The notes: generated by a model not told the origin, from the letters alone. DNA of 64,000 bases from Gammaproteobacteria bacterium (GCA_018069465.1 JAGPUW010000004.1:116463-180462), one strand, 5' to 3'. Shown: positions 39,345-48,735, counted from the stretch's first letter. Program-made: numbers and translations.

Positions 39345-40106
39345 CTATTTATCGAACAAGCCTTTTACTCCCTGTAAAGACTTCTCAAGCTTATCTTTTT
39401 CAGATTTTAAGCCCTGCTCCAACTGTTTGCCCATGGCTTTTATACCGCCTCCATCAGCAATAGCCTGGTTTGCACTTTTGCTCACTGCCGCGATTATTTG
39501 CTCGGTAATTTCTGCTCCGCTAGCACCGCCCGATTTTTCACCAATACCCCGCAGTTGAATGTCGGGCAGGGCCAGGTCAATTGTCTTGCCGCCCAACAAC
39601 GGATTCATGTAGTGCAACTGGCCGCCGCTAATTTGTAAGTCTTTAATAATTATTTTCTTTGCGTCACCCTCAGCTTTAACCGGCTCGTCTTTTTTACTGC
39701 TTACAGCCTCACCAGGCTGTTCAATGTTTTTCAATAGCTGTTGCAGATTAGTGCTTTTTTTACCCTGTTCGAAGATTATTTGCGGGGCGATAATACGGAT
39801 ACTATGAATCACCACCGGGTCAGCACTCAATGTTTGCGTATCGATAACAATGGCAACTTCACCCAAAGAAAAGGCATTGGCATCACTAAAACCCTGGGGA
39901 TTGCCAATAGTAAGGCCCGTCAGACTACCTTTGCCGGAGAGGGGCGAAAGACTAACGTCCATCAATTCAACACGGGTTTTTGTATATTGGGGGCCAAAGG
40001 TTTCAATGGCCTTTTTAACCCCACTGTCGAGGTAGTAAAGGCTCAGACCAACCAATACCGCCACGACTAAAACAAGCACGCCGAGAATTTTAATTATCAT
40101 TTTCAT
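39345..40106 (-). CDS. AsmA-like periplasmic protein
   Basis: A 253-residue protein with an N-terminal membrane anchor (about 4-27) and a periplasmic AsmA-like region. The GSLTGLTIGNPQGFSDANAFSLGEV stretch near residues 58-82 is the typical N-P-x-G-F repeat start of AsmA/DUF748-type proteins. The tail (from about 215) is amphipathic and Lys/Gln-rich. AsmA-like proteins affect outer-membrane lipid transport; no specific role can be read. The 249-base gap upstream shows no gene and no clear promoter. Confidence 0.75.
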   Translation of the reverse strand: MKMIIKILGVLVLVVAVLVGLSLYYLDSGVKKAIETFGPQYTKTRVELMDVSLSPLSGKGSLTGLTIGNPQGFSDANAFSLGEVAIVIDTQTLSADPVVIHSIRIIAPQIIFEQGKKSTNLQQLLKNIEQPGEAVSSKKDEPVKAEGDAKKIIIKDLQISGGQLHYMNPLLGGKTIDLALPDIQLRGIGEKSGGASGAEITEQIIAAVSKSANQAIADGGGIKAMGKQLEQGLKSEKDKLEKSLQGVKGLFDK

Positions 40107-40355
40107 CCCGCTTCACCTTTGTCAATTTACATAAATTAAAGCCTGATGCTAGATGCTCTGTCGGCGAAAGGCAATCATCCTGGCGACAAGCTTGTAAATA
40201 ACTAAGGAAAATAGCCGCTAACTAAGCAGCAAAGGTGGGTGGCAAAAATGCGGGGACTTGTTACTAAAAGGGGCGGCACGATGTAAAACGAATAAGTGAA
40301 GCCACTGGCCTATATAAAGCCAATGACTGGTATTAGTGAGCTAAAGTAACACCCC

Positions 40356-41555
40356 TCAGCCGATGACTTTTTGGCTGCGCAATTCAGCCAGTCTTTCACT
40401 GTTTAAGCCGAGTAACTCACCGAGTACCGCATCGGTATCAGCCGCCAGCAGTGGTGCTGGGCTAAAGGACTCTTCATTAGTACGCGATAACTTCACCGGA
40501 TTGCCCGGCGCCTGGGTGATTTTACCGTTGGGATGACTCACGTCGATCACCATATTGCGGTGGGCCACCTGGGGGTCAGTCAGCGCGTCGCTAAAGCTAT
40601 TGATCGGTGCACAGGGGATGCGCTGGGCTTCGAGTAAAGGCAGCCAGTGGCCCGAGGTATTGGTGGCAAAAATTTCAGCCACTCGCCCTTCAATAAAGGC
40701 TTTATCGGCGAGCCTGCCGGGCTGGTGGTCATACTCGGGTTTACGCAGTGCATCGCAATCGAGCACTTCAAGCAAGCCCGTCCAGAAGTGATCAAAAATC
40801 ACCGCAATAACAATAAAGCCGTCGCTGGTTTTAAAACTGTTGTAGGGCACATGGACAAAGTGAGAGTTGCCAATGGGCTCGGGGTCTTCGCCGGAAAGAA
40901 AATACATAGTAGCCATATAACTGAGCATGGCGATCTGACCATCGAGCATGGAAATATCGACGTGCTGACCCTTGCCGCTGCGCTCGCGCTCATACAAGGC
41001 GGTCAACACACCGACCATGCTGAACATACCGCCACCGAGGTCGGCGATGGGCAGACCCGAACGCAGCGGGCGCTCGGCACTATCACCGGTAATCGACATA
41101 TTGCCACCGTAGGCCTGCACTACCTGGTCGAAAGCGGTGCGATGATTGCCCGGCCCCTCGGAGCCAAAACCGGTAATAGAGCAGGTAATAATGCGCGGAT
41201 TGATTGCCTTTAAGACAGCGTAATCAACACCCAGCTTTTTGGTGACACCGACACTGAAATTATCGAAAACGATGTCTGCTTTTTTCACCAATTCATAAAA
41301 CAGCGCTTTGCCCTCTTCCCCTTTAAGGTCAATGGCGACGCTTTTCTTATTGCGATTGAGGTTAATAAAGTAGGCGCCCATACCGTCGATGGAGTGTTTG
41401 GGGTCGTTGGCCAGCAGGCGTCGCGTGCGCTCGCCTTCGAGGGGTTCAATCTTAATCACCTCCGCGCCGAGGTCGGCCAGGGTCATGGTGCCGAAAGGCC
41501 CGGACAACATGTGGGTTAAATCGAGGATGCGGAGACCAGCGAGGGGTTTGCTCAT
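40356..41555 (-). CDS. CaiB/BaiF family CoA-transferase
   Basis: A 399-residue family III CoA-transferase that moves CoA between carboxylic acids. The start MSKPLAGLRILDLTHMLSGPFG was preferred over a frame 34 codons longer because it matches the family. The catalytic Asp is probably D172 in IADLGGGMF; GFGSEGPGNHRTAFDQVVQAYGG is the typical CoA-binding region. The acyl substrate is unknown. The gene stands alone between an AsmA-like gene and cysZ. Confidence 0.9.
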   Translation of the reverse strand: MSKPLAGLRILDLTHMLSGPFGTMTLADLGAEVIKIEPLEGERTRRLLANDPKHSIDGMGAYFINLNRNKKSVAIDLKGEEGKALFYELVKKADIVFDNFSVGVTKKLGVDYAVLKAINPRIITCSITGFGSEGPGNHRTAFDQVVQAYGGNMSITGDSAERPLRSGLPIADLGGGMFSMVGVLTALYERERSGKGQHVDISMLDGQIAMLSYMATMYFLSGEDPEPIGNSHFVHVPYNSFKTSDGFIVIAVIFDHFWTGLLEVLDCDALRKPEYDHQPGRLADKAFIEGRVAEIFATNTSGHWLPLLEAQRIPCAPINSFSDALTDPQVAHRNMVIDVSHPNGKITQAPGNPVKLSRTNEESFSPAPLLAADTDAVLGELLGLNSERLAELRSQKVIG

Positions 41556-41709
41556 GGCGACTTCTTTTATCAAGGTTGGGGGCGCGTATTCTGGCATCGC
41601 CCGAGCCACTTGGCAAAGTGCGCTGCCAGCATGGAAAGCGGGCGACAAGATCATCACTAGGTATTTACAATAGCCATCATTTTAAAAGCAGCGTAAAAGG
41701 GGCAGACAT

Positions 41710-42438
41710 ATGGGGCTTACACACTTTATCAAAGGCTTCAAACTACTCGCCGCACCGGGGATTCGGCTCTGGGTCATCATCCCCCTGTTGCTGAATCTAG
41801 CCCTGTTTGTGGGCTTAACCCTGTACGCCATGCAGCAATTTGAAGACTTAATGGGCTGGATGCTCAACTACTTACCCAGCTGGCTTGAGTTTATTGCCTG
41901 GTTATTTCGCATCCTCTTCGGGCTGCTGTTGGCCATCTGCTATGCCTATACCTTCACCTTGATCGGCAATCTTATCGCCTCGCCCTTTTACGGCCTGTTG
42001 GCGAATGCCGTTTATATCAAGCTCAGCGGCAAAGAAGATGAAGCCCCACTCACTTTTAAAACGGCAAGTGTTATCGCCTGGCAAGCCTTTGTGCGCGAAG
42101 TGCAAAAAATGGCTTACTTTTTACCCCGGCTGGTGGGCGTACTCCTCATCTGCTTGATCTTGTCTTTTATTCCACTGATTAACTTCGCGGTGCCCGCTAT
42201 CGCCTTTCTATGGGGCGCCTGGTCACTGGCCTTGCAGTACCTCGATTACCCGGCAGATATTAATTGTGTTAATTTCAAAACCGTTCGCCAGCGGGCTGGG
42301 CGCGTTAAGGCCTTGTCACTCAGCTTCGGATCGATAGTGCTGCTGGGTAGCAGCATACCGCTGTTGAATTTGCTGGTGATGCCCGCAGCCGTTGCCGGCG
42401 CGACATCGCTCTGGCTTGAGCAATTCAAAGACAAGTAG
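41710..42438 (+). CDS. cysZ: CysZ sulfate transporter
   Basis: A 242-residue inner-membrane protein of the CysZ/EI24 family with four main hydrophobic segments and two hemi-penetrating ones. GLTHFIKGFKLLAAPGIRLWVIIPLLLNL is the usual N-terminus, and the family SPFYGLLAN motif is near residue 95. CysZ mediates high-affinity sulfate uptake for cysteine synthesis. A GGGGC box precedes the ATG. It is alone, without cysK or zipA next to it. Confidence 0.9.
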   Translation: MGLTHFIKGFKLLAAPGIRLWVIIPLLLNLALFVGLTLYAMQQFEDLMGWMLNYLPSWLEFIAWLFRILFGLLLAICYAYTFTLIGNLIASPFYGLLANAVYIKLSGKEDEAPLTFKTASVIAWQAFVREVQKMAYFLPRLVGVLLICLILSFIPLINFAVPAIAFLWGAWSLALQYLDYPADINCVNFKTVRQRAGRVKALSLSFGSIVLLGSSIPLLNLLVMPAAVAGATSLWLEQFKDK

Positions 42439-42475
42439 TGGGCTTGAGAAAGAAGAGAGGGAAAAGAAAAGAATC

Positions 42476-42505
42476 CCGGCCTGGAAAGCGTCATCCAGAC
42501 CGGGT
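42476..42505 (-). terminator. Hairpin with T-rich tail on minus strand
   Basis: CCCGG-c-CTGGA and TCCAG-a-CCGGG arms form a 10-bp stem with a mismatch. On the minus strand it is followed by ATTCTTTTCTTTTCC, so it may end transcripts from the rhlB-like gene after they pass the palindromic element. It also lies 37 bases past cysZ. Confidence 0.5.
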
Positions 42506-42510
42506 GATGT

Positions 42511-42549
42511 TAAAGGTATTTACTAAAGGTATTTACTAAAGGTATTTAT
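42511..42549. repeat. Three tandem copies of a 13-base unit
   Basis: TAAAGGTATTTAC occurs three times in a row (42511, 42524, 42537; the last copy ends in T instead of C). A further AGGTATTTA is found at 42697-42705, on the other side of the palindromic element, overlapping the helicase stop codon. The element may have been inserted into, or have duplicated, this short sequence. Confidence 0.8.
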
Positions 42550-42557
42550 TACAGGTT

Positions 42558-42696
42558 GAGGCCTTTGCACGAGAGATGATTTTGATTTCAGGCAAGGCAA
42601 AAAAGCGCGCAGAGAGGGAATTTACACGTGTAAATGACCGACTGAGCACTTTTTTAACGCAGCATGGGAGCAAAATGGCTCTCGTGCAAAAGCCTC
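42558..42696. mobile_element. MITE-like palindromic element 1
   Basis: A 139-base non-coding element bounded by 18-base inverted ends: GAGGCCTTTGCACGAGAG at 42558 and the complement of GAGGCTTTTGCACGAGAG ending at 42696, one mismatch. The centre holds the palindrome CATTTACACGTGTAAATG (on the minus strand), flanked by GCGTTAAAA-GTGCTC and GCTTTTTTGCCTTG-like arms. It has no ORF, ends six bases before the helicase stop codon and is flanked by AGGTATTTA on both sides. Confidence 0.7.
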
Positions 42697-42702
42697 AGGT
42701 AT

Positions 42703-44082
42703 TTAATGCTCGATTTTAACGCGTACTAGCATCTCTTCAGCCGGCTGCTCACAGCTGAGCTTGTCGCCGAGTAGGGCTTCAATCGGCTCTAGCAGGAAGG
42801 CGTCGTCTTCACAGGCGAAGCTGATAGAGGTACCCGTTTTACCGGCACGGCCGGTGCGACCAATGCGGTGCACATAGTCTTCCGCCTCTTCGGGCAGGGT
42901 AAAGTTAATAACATGGCTTATTCCGTCAATATGAATACCACGCCCGGCGACGTCAGTGGCCACCAGCACTTTTAACTTACCCGACTTGAAGTCGTCCAGG
43001 GTGCGCACGCGCTTGTTCTGTGCCACCTCACCAGAGAGCAGGCCAACACTGAAGCCCGCCTTGCCGAGGAATTCCTGCAGCCGACGACACTGATCGCGAC
43101 GGTTGGCAAAAACAATCACGCTTTCAACATCCTCACCCTTGAGAATATTCACCAGCAAATCGCGCTTTTGCCGAGTTTGAGTGATATACACTTTTTGTGT
43201 CACCGAATCCGTTGCCACGTGGTCGGGGGCAATCTCGATTTTAACCGGCTTGTGGGTCCACTGCTCGGTCAGGGTCTCGACCTCTGGCGTGAAGGTTGCC
43301 GAGAAAAGCAGGGTCTGGCGATGATCATTGCGCGGCGTCTGACGCACAATACGTCTCACCTGGGGAATGAAGCCCATATCGAGCATGCGGTCGGCTTCAT
43401 CGATCACCAAGACTTCGACACGGTCGAGATAGACATCGTTACTGCCACAGAAATCCATCAAACGACCCGGCGTTGCCACCAGAATGTCGCAGTGCTTTTC
43501 GTGTAAATGGCGGCGCTGCTTATCGTAATCCATGCCACCCACCAGAGTGTGAACAGTGAGATCGGAATACTTACTGAGGATGCGGGCGTCTTCGGCGATC
43601 TGCATCACCAGCTCTCGCGTCGGCGCAATAATCAGCGAGCGCGCCTCACCGGCGAAACGCTCATGCTCGATGGGGTTCTTCAACAGGTCGTCAATAATGG
43701 CAACCAGGAAGGCCGCCGTTTTACCGGTGCCGGTCTGCGCCTTACCCACCACATCGTGACCGCGCAGGGTCAGCGGTAGTGAACGCGCCTGAATCGGCGA
43801 GCAGTATTGAAAGCCCGTATCGGCGATGGCATGCATCAGCGTATCGGGCAGGTCGAAATCGTGAAAGCGCACTTTGTCTTCGGCGGGCTCTACCTTGAAG
43901 TCTGAGAGTTGCCAACTGGAACTGGAACCGTTTCTATTGCGACCACCACGGCCACCACGACCCCGTCGGCGACGTGCTGCCTGGGGCTTGTCGCCACTAG
44001 TCGCGTCGTTACTTTCGGATTTTGCTGCAGAAACCTGGGGTTTATCGCTGCTCTGGGGACTTACTTGTTTTTCTTCGCTCAT
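42703..44082 (-). CDS. rhlB: DEAD-box RNA helicase, RhlB type
   Basis: A 459-residue helicase. An Arg/Gly-rich N-terminal tail ([16 protein letters not shown]) precedes the Q-motif [14 protein letters not shown], Walker [24 protein letters not shown] (DEAD), FSATF (SAT) and [13 protein letters not shown] (motif VI). RhlB unwinds RNA for the RNase E degradosome in E. coli; here the N-terminal extension is unlike E. coli RhlB and more like Pseudomonas. The 3' end lies next to a palindromic repeat. Confidence 0.9.
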   Translation of the reverse strand: MSEEKQVSPQSSDKPQVSAAKSESNDATSGDKPQAARRRRGRGGRGGRNRNGSSSSWQLSDFKVEPAEDKVRFHDFDLPDTLMHAIADTGFQYCSPIQARSLPLTLRGHDVVGKAQTGTGKTAAFLVAIIDDLLKNPIEHERFAGEARSLIIAPTRELVMQIAEDARILSKYSDLTVHTLVGGMDYDKQRRHLHEKHCDILVATPGRLMDFCGSNDVYLDRVEVLVIDEADRMLDMGFIPQVRRIVRQTPRNDHRQTLLFSATFTPEVETLTEQWTHKPVKIEIAPDHVATDSVTQKVYITQTRQKRDLLVNILKGEDVESVIVFANRRDQCRRLQEFLGKAGFSVGLLSGEVAQNKRVRTLDDFKSGKLKVLVATDVAGRGIHIDGISHVINFTLPEEAEDYVHRIGRTGRAGKTGTSISFACEDDAFLLEPIEALLGDKLSCEQPAEEMLVRVKIEH

Positions 44083-44198
44083 GCCTGTGCCGGATAGGGC
44101 GCTGCCTAAAATGACAGCGCGGGGTGAAAAAGCTGCCGATTATAGCACAGCCTAAAAGCCTTGCAGGCTCCGTATCGAAGACTATCTAAAGCCACGCT

Positions 44199-44864
44199 TC
44201 AGTCCTCACAATCGCGCCAAAAGTGGCGTTTCAACCAGTAGTCCACACTGACATAGCGCCCACCCCCGGTGAAGAGCAAACTGAGCAGCATGATCAAGTA
44301 AGTCGCCGCAAATTCAATGCCGTTATTAAGTACCACGAACGTGCCTTTTTCTGTCAGCCAGCTGTAGTTGCCGTTATCTTTGAGCAGACTTTTGGCGACG
44401 GCGACGCGGCGACCCACTTCTTCACTGTTCTCAAGACTGCGCTGAGCGGCGGGAATACCGACATCGGCAAGAATTTTTGCGGTACTGGTTTCAGGGTTGC
44501 CCGGTGCGATAGCGAACCAGCCATGCTCCCAGTGCACGGTCATCATTGCCACCGCCATGGAGATAATCAGCGGTATCGCAAACCAGCGCACGGCCAAACC
44601 CACCAGCAGTGCGATGCCACCGACCAGCTCGGCGAAGATAGCCAGACCAACCATCAGCGTGGGCGCGGGCAGGCCCAGGCCCCAGTCGGCATTCCCAAAC
44701 CAGGCCACCATATCTTGGTAGTTATGCAGTTTGTGCAAACCGGCGGCAATCATTATGGGCGCCAAATACAGGCGTAATAACAAGGGCGGCAGGCCGTCGA
44801 GCCACTTGATACGATCAAAAATGGCGTCGTGCAATATCGTATAAAACAGTGCTAGCTTGCCCAT
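44199..44864 (-). CDS. DoxX family membrane protein (HvfX-like)
   Basis: A 221-residue protein with four to five membrane segments. LPPLLLRLYLAPIMIAAGLHKL and NYQDMVAWF begin the DoxX core, followed by the conserved EXVGGIALLVGL region near 75. A large hydrophilic insertion (about 125-185) before the last membrane helix is a feature of HvfX-type members found in copper- or methanobactin-like loci; no such genes are adjacent. Function unknown. Confidence 0.85.
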   Translation of the reverse strand: MGKLALFYTILHDAIFDRIKWLDGLPPLLLRLYLAPIMIAAGLHKLHNYQDMVAWFGNADWGLGLPAPTLMVGLAIFAELVGGIALLVGLAVRWFAIPLIISMAVAMMTVHWEHGWFAIAPGNPETSTAKILADVGIPAAQRSLENSEEVGRRVAVAKSLLKDNGNYSWLTEKGTFVVLNNGIEFAATYLIMLLSLLFTGGGRYVSVDYWLKRHFWRDCED

Positions 44865-44930
44865 GTTCAGATTCTCTTATGCTGTAATTTTGAGGTTGCC
44901 AGTTAGAGAAGCGCAGTCCGAAATAATTCC

Positions 44931-45076
44931 CTAGCAGGCCGTTAAAATTCTACTGACTCGGCCATCTACTGCGTTAAAACCAAGCTCAAAGTGCTCATTT
45001 ACTCCAGTAAACTCCGCTTTCTCGCTTGATTTTGCCTTGTATCTGGCTCGACTCAGCGAATTTAACAATCTGCTAG
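44931..45076. mobile_element. MITE-like palindromic element 2
   Basis: A 146-base palindromic element with ends CTAGCAG-gcc-GTTAAAATTC at 44931 and the inverse of CTAGCAG-att-GTTAAATTC at 45076. The whole element folds as one long imperfect hairpin: ACTGACTCGGCCA pairs with TGGCTCGACTCAG, AAAACCAAGC with GCTTGATTTT, and CATTTAC-tcca-GTAAA is the loop. It lies between DoxX and the glutamate-synthase-like gene and codes for nothing. Its interior resembles that of element 1. Confidence 0.75.
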
Positions 45077-45102
45077 TTATTGAAACCAAGAAAGCACTAT
45101 TT

Positions 45103-46647
45103 TCAGGGTGCCTTTTCCGGCTGCGCTGATGATCGTAAAAACACGGGGTTTTGCTCGGCTTGTCGATGGTACAAAACATCGAGCGGCACCGATTGGCCAC
45201 ACTCAGTAACAACGCGCGCATGGCGACGATTTAACTGCCGGGGTTCGCGAACGCCACAAGAGTGGGCGATGGTGCCCACTTCCTTTTCCATATTCGCGAC
45301 ATAGCTGGCCACCCGGTTTGCCTTGTCGGTGGGGTCGAGCCCCTGCTGAAGATTTTTATCGTGGGTGGTCACCCCTGTGGGGCAGGTGTTTTTATTACAT
45401 TGCATGGCCTGAATACAACCCAGTGCGAACATAAAGCCGCGCGCAGAAACCACAAAGTCTGCACCCGCACACAGTGCCCAGGCAACATCGCCTGGCGTAA
45501 TCAACTTACCGGCGGCAATCAAGCGTATACGCTCACGCAAACCGTACTCCTCCAGCTTGTCGCTCACCATGGGCAGGGTTTCGCGAATATTCAAACCGGC
45601 ACTGTCGAGCAAGCTTTGCGGCGCGGCACCCGTGCCACCATCACCGCTGTCGAGGGTAATAAAATCGGGGGCAAATTGCTCGACACCACGCTCTTTTATC
45701 GCCTCACACAGCTCGTCAAAAAAACGGGTGCCACCCACCACCAACTTAAAACCCACGGGTTTACCGGTGAGTTCACGGACATGGGCCAGCATGTTCAGCA
45801 ATTGAGCGACATTGCGAATATCGGCGTGGCCATTGGGGCTAATGGAATCTTCCCCAATCGCAATACCCCGAGTCATGGCGATCACTTCTGTGACTTTGAT
45901 ACCCGGCAGGATGCCGCCCTTACCGGGCTTGGCACCCTGGCTTATTTTAATTTCGAACATTTTGACTTCGGGGTGGGCTGCCACGGCGAGCAGCTTTTCG
46001 TCATCCAGCTTGCCCGCCTCATTGCGCACACCGTATTTCGCCGTGCCAATTTGAAAGACAATGTCGCCACCCCCTTCGAGATGCTGGGGCGAGAGCCCAC
46101 CCTCCCCGGTGTTTATCCAGCAACCGGCCTGTGCCGCGCCCCGCGACAAAGCGCTCACCGCCGGTTGCGAAATGGCGCCGAAGCTCATCGCCGAGACATT
46201 AAAAAACGACGCCGTGGTAAAGGGCTGGTGGCAATGGGGGCCGATGGTAATGGCCCGTGCGGCGGCGTAGTCTTCCGCCAGTGTCGGAAAGGGGTCGGTG
46301 ACAAATAGCACCGCACCCGGCTCGTTGATATCTTTGGTCGAACCGAAAGCCACCGTACCATCGACATTTTTTGCGGCGCGATAAACCCATGAACGCTTGG
46401 CGCGATTAAAGGGCATCTCCTCCCTGTCCATGGCAAAAAAGTATTGCCGAAAAAATTCACCCAGGTGTTCAAAAAAATAACGGAAACGGCCCACCACTGG
46501 AAAGTTGCGGCGCACGGCATGCTTGGTCTGGCGGGAGTCGACAACATACATATAGACAATGCTGAGGACACCAAGGCCCAGCATGAAAAATAAAAAATCG
46601 ACCAAAACCTCCATCAAGACTAAAGAGTTCAACTCAAAGCCATTCAT
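45103..46647 (-). CDS. Membrane-anchored FMN-binding glutamate synthase-like protein
   Basis: A 514-residue protein. An N-terminal membrane helix (about 9-34) is followed by the FMN-binding GltB central domain, with NVSAMSFGAISQPAVSAL, NTGEGGLSPQHL, KISQGAKPGKGG and DSGDGGTGAAPQS. The 3Fe-4S-type cysteines are present in CIQAMQCNKNTCPTG near 430. Neither the glutaminase domain nor a GltD partner is present, so it is not a normal glutamate synthase. Related archaeal-type proteins are common but uncharacterised in aerobic bacteria. Confidence 0.9.
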   Translation of the reverse strand: MNGFELNSLVLMEVLVDFLFFMLGLGVLSIVYMYVVDSRQTKHAVRRNFPVVGRFRYFFEHLGEFFRQYFFAMDREEMPFNRAKRSWVYRAAKNVDGTVAFGSTKDINEPGAVLFVTDPFPTLAEDYAAARAITIGPHCHQPFTTASFFNVSAMSFGAISQPAVSALSRGAAQAGCWINTGEGGLSPQHLEGGGDIVFQIGTAKYGVRNEAGKLDDEKLLAVAAHPEVKMFEIKISQGAKPGKGGILPGIKVTEVIAMTRGIAIGEDSISPNGHADIRNVAQLLNMLAHVRELTGKPVGFKLVVGGTRFFDELCEAIKERGVEQFAPDFITLDSGDGGTGAAPQSLLDSAGLNIRETLPMVSDKLEEYGLRERIRLIAAGKLITPGDVAWALCAGADFVVSARGFMFALGCIQAMQCNKNTCPTGVTTHDKNLQQGLDPTDKANRVASYVANMEKEVGTIAHSCGVREPRQLNRRHARVVTECGQSVPLDVLYHRQAEQNPVFLRSSAQPEKAP

Positions 46648-46800
46648 AAACCGCCCTCCGCCATCGCATTAATCCCTGCATCATTTGTTTTAATCCGAAA
46701 AAACCCGATGCGCCAAACGCCAAAATAAAATTATTTTTGTTAACCCCGCAGATACACGGCGCTGTTAACATAATAACGCCTTTCGACATTAAACCGAGCT

Positions 46801-48177
46801 ATGCCGCCTTTTACTGCCACAAATAACACCTTTGCCGCCAATAGCGCACGCATGTTCAAACTGGCATTGCCGATTACTGTCGGCCAGTTGGCCATCGTCG
46901 GCATGAGTGTCACCGATATTATTATTGCCGGGCGCCTTAGCACGAACGATCTGGCCGCCGTGACTCTGGGCAGCACCGTGTTTAATCTCTCCATTATGCT
47001 GGTGATCGGCATTATTCTCGGCAATGGCCCGATTATTGGCCAGTTATTTAGCGCCGGAAAAATTGACGCCCTACGCCGGCAATTTCAAAACTGCCTGTGG
47101 CTATGCCTGCCCCTGGGCCTGCTCAGTAGTGTTTTTATTGGCGTCGGCATCGCCCTCTTACCTCGGCTCGACAGCCCCGCACAAATTACCGGTATCGCCA
47201 CCAGCTATCTTCTGCCCATGATAGGCAGCGCGTTTCTACTGCCCTACATTATGGCTTTTCGCACCACCTTTGAAAGTATGGGCCAGGCGCGCACGGCGAT
47301 GGTTTTTAACCTGGCCGGCTTTGTGATTAACATCCCCCTCGACTACGCCCTGGTCATGGGTGACTGGGGCCTGCCCGCGCTCGGCGGTGCGGGCTGCGGC
47401 TGGGCAACCTTCTTTGTATCGCTGTTTATTGTCGGCGGCGAGACCCTCTACGCTCGCTCGGCGCGCACCTTACAAGCCTATCAATTGTTCGCCTCAAGGC
47501 AAGCCATCGACAGCCAGCGGATTAAAGAAACCCTGCGTATCGGCCTGCCCATTGGTGGCGCGATACTCGCGGAGGGGGGCTTTTTTCTGCTGATTCCACT
47601 GCTGGTCGCCCACCTCGGCGCAGTCACCGTCAGCGGCCACTCGGTGGCTATCTCCTTTGACTGGATGATGTTTATGGTGCCGATGGGTATTTCACAGGCC
47701 ATTTCAATATTGGTTGCCCATGAAATGGGCCTGCAACGACCCCGCCAGGCACGGCAAATTTGCGCCACAGGACTTGGCCTAACCTCGGTCATCGCCCTCT
47801 GCCAGGGGGGCTTTGTACTGTTGTTTCGCGAACAGATTGCCGCCCTGTTTACCCCCGATATCGCCGTGCAGGAACTGGCTGCCGCGCTACTAGTTTACGC
47901 GGCTATCTTTCGCGTATTTGACGCCATCAACATCGGCGGCAATGGTGCTCTGCGCGGTTATAAAGATACCCGCATCACTCTGCTACTAGCCTCTATTGGT
48001 TATTGGCTCGTCGGCTTTCCCCTCGCCTATTCCCTGGCGCTGACTGATTTTTGGGGGCCGGCCCTCGGTGTCGAGGGTTTCTGGATAGGCATCGTCATCG
48101 CCCTAATTTTGACCGCCAGTCTGACCAGCACACGCGTCTATTTCACCGCGCGAAATGCCGTGCTAAGATCAACGTAG
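46801..48177 (+). CDS. MATE family efflux transporter
   Basis: A 458-residue protein with twelve membrane segments in two repeats: SARMFKLALPITVGQLAIVGMSVTDIIIAG in the first half and IKETLRIGLPIGGAILAEGGFF in the second. The length and topology fit NorM-type MATE exporters, which use Na+ or H+ to expel cationic drugs and metabolites. It is single, divergent from the glutamate-synthase-like gene. Confidence 0.93.
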   Translation: MPPFTATNNTFAANSARMFKLALPITVGQLAIVGMSVTDIIIAGRLSTNDLAAVTLGSTVFNLSIMLVIGIILGNGPIIGQLFSAGKIDALRRQFQNCLWLCLPLGLLSSVFIGVGIALLPRLDSPAQITGIATSYLLPMIGSAFLLPYIMAFRTTFESMGQARTAMVFNLAGFVINIPLDYALVMGDWGLPALGGAGCGWATFFVSLFIVGGETLYARSARTLQAYQLFASRQAIDSQRIKETLRIGLPIGGAILAEGGFFLLIPLLVAHLGAVTVSGHSVAISFDWMMFMVPMGISQAISILVAHEMGLQRPRQARQICATGLGLTSVIALCQGGFVLLFREQIAALFTPDIAVQELAAALLVYAAIFRVFDAINIGGNGALRGYKDTRITLLLASIGYWLVGFPLAYSLALTDFWGPALGVEGFWIGIVIALILTASLTSTRVYFTARNAVLRST

Positions 48178-48324
48178 GCGTAAGTGTGCCACGCCGATAA
48201 TCATCAAGACCTCTTACGACAGGGAAATCGCGCAAAGTATTGCCCACCCTCCAGGGCTCTCTCGTGACATAGTTATGATCCATTGAAGGCTTGTTAATTT
48301 TTTTCTTATTATCGAGATTCTAAG

Positions 48325-48735
48325 GTGAAACAACTTAATCCGCGAGAAGCCTGCCTGAAAGACTTCGAACCCCAAGCCGCTAAGCTCGAAAAGCTTCGTC
48401 AACGCCCACCGCGCACCGCCTACACAGCCCTTGCCAAGGTCTACGACATCGTCAATAAAACCACTATCGGTTATATCGGTGACGTTTCCACCAGTGGCTT
48501 TATGCTGTTTTCGGGCCTCGCCCTACCGATCAACCAGCGGCGCCTGGTTTCCGTCGACCTACCCCACCCCAAACAGGGGCAGACCACCATCGAGCTGGGT
48601 CTTCGCGTGGTCTGGAGTAAACCGGAAAAACGCAATCAGCAGCTACAAGCTATCGGTTGTGAAATCATGGCGATTGAGCCCCACGCCAAATTGAGCTTGC
48701 TGCGCTCATCCATGGCCTATAGCCACAAAACCTAG
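48325..48735 (+). CDS. PilZ-like domain protein
   Basis: A 136-residue protein starting at GTG with AAG directly upstream. The first 35 residues are charged; the rest reads as a PilZ-type beta-barrel: YIGDVSTSGFMLFSG (matching the D/NxSxxG part of PilZ), RRLVSVDLPHPKQGQ, and LGLRVVWSKPEKRN. The upstream RxxxR element is not obvious (RQRPPRTAYTA near 27 may serve). If it binds c-di-GMP it could respond to the PAS-GGDEF-EAL protein elsewhere. Confidence 0.65.
   Translation: MKQLNPREACLKDFEPQAAKLEKLRQRPPRTAYTALAKVYDIVNKTTIGYIGDVSTSGFMLFSGLALPINQRRLVSVDLPHPKQGQTTIELGLRVVWSKPEKRNQQLQAIGCEIMAIEPHAKLSLLRSSMAYSHKT

Noticed and set aside
45262..46308. 348-codon plus-strand frame opposite the glutamate-synthase-like gene
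   Set aside because: The minus-strand gene has intact FMN and Fe-S motifs; the antisense frame has no recognisable domains.
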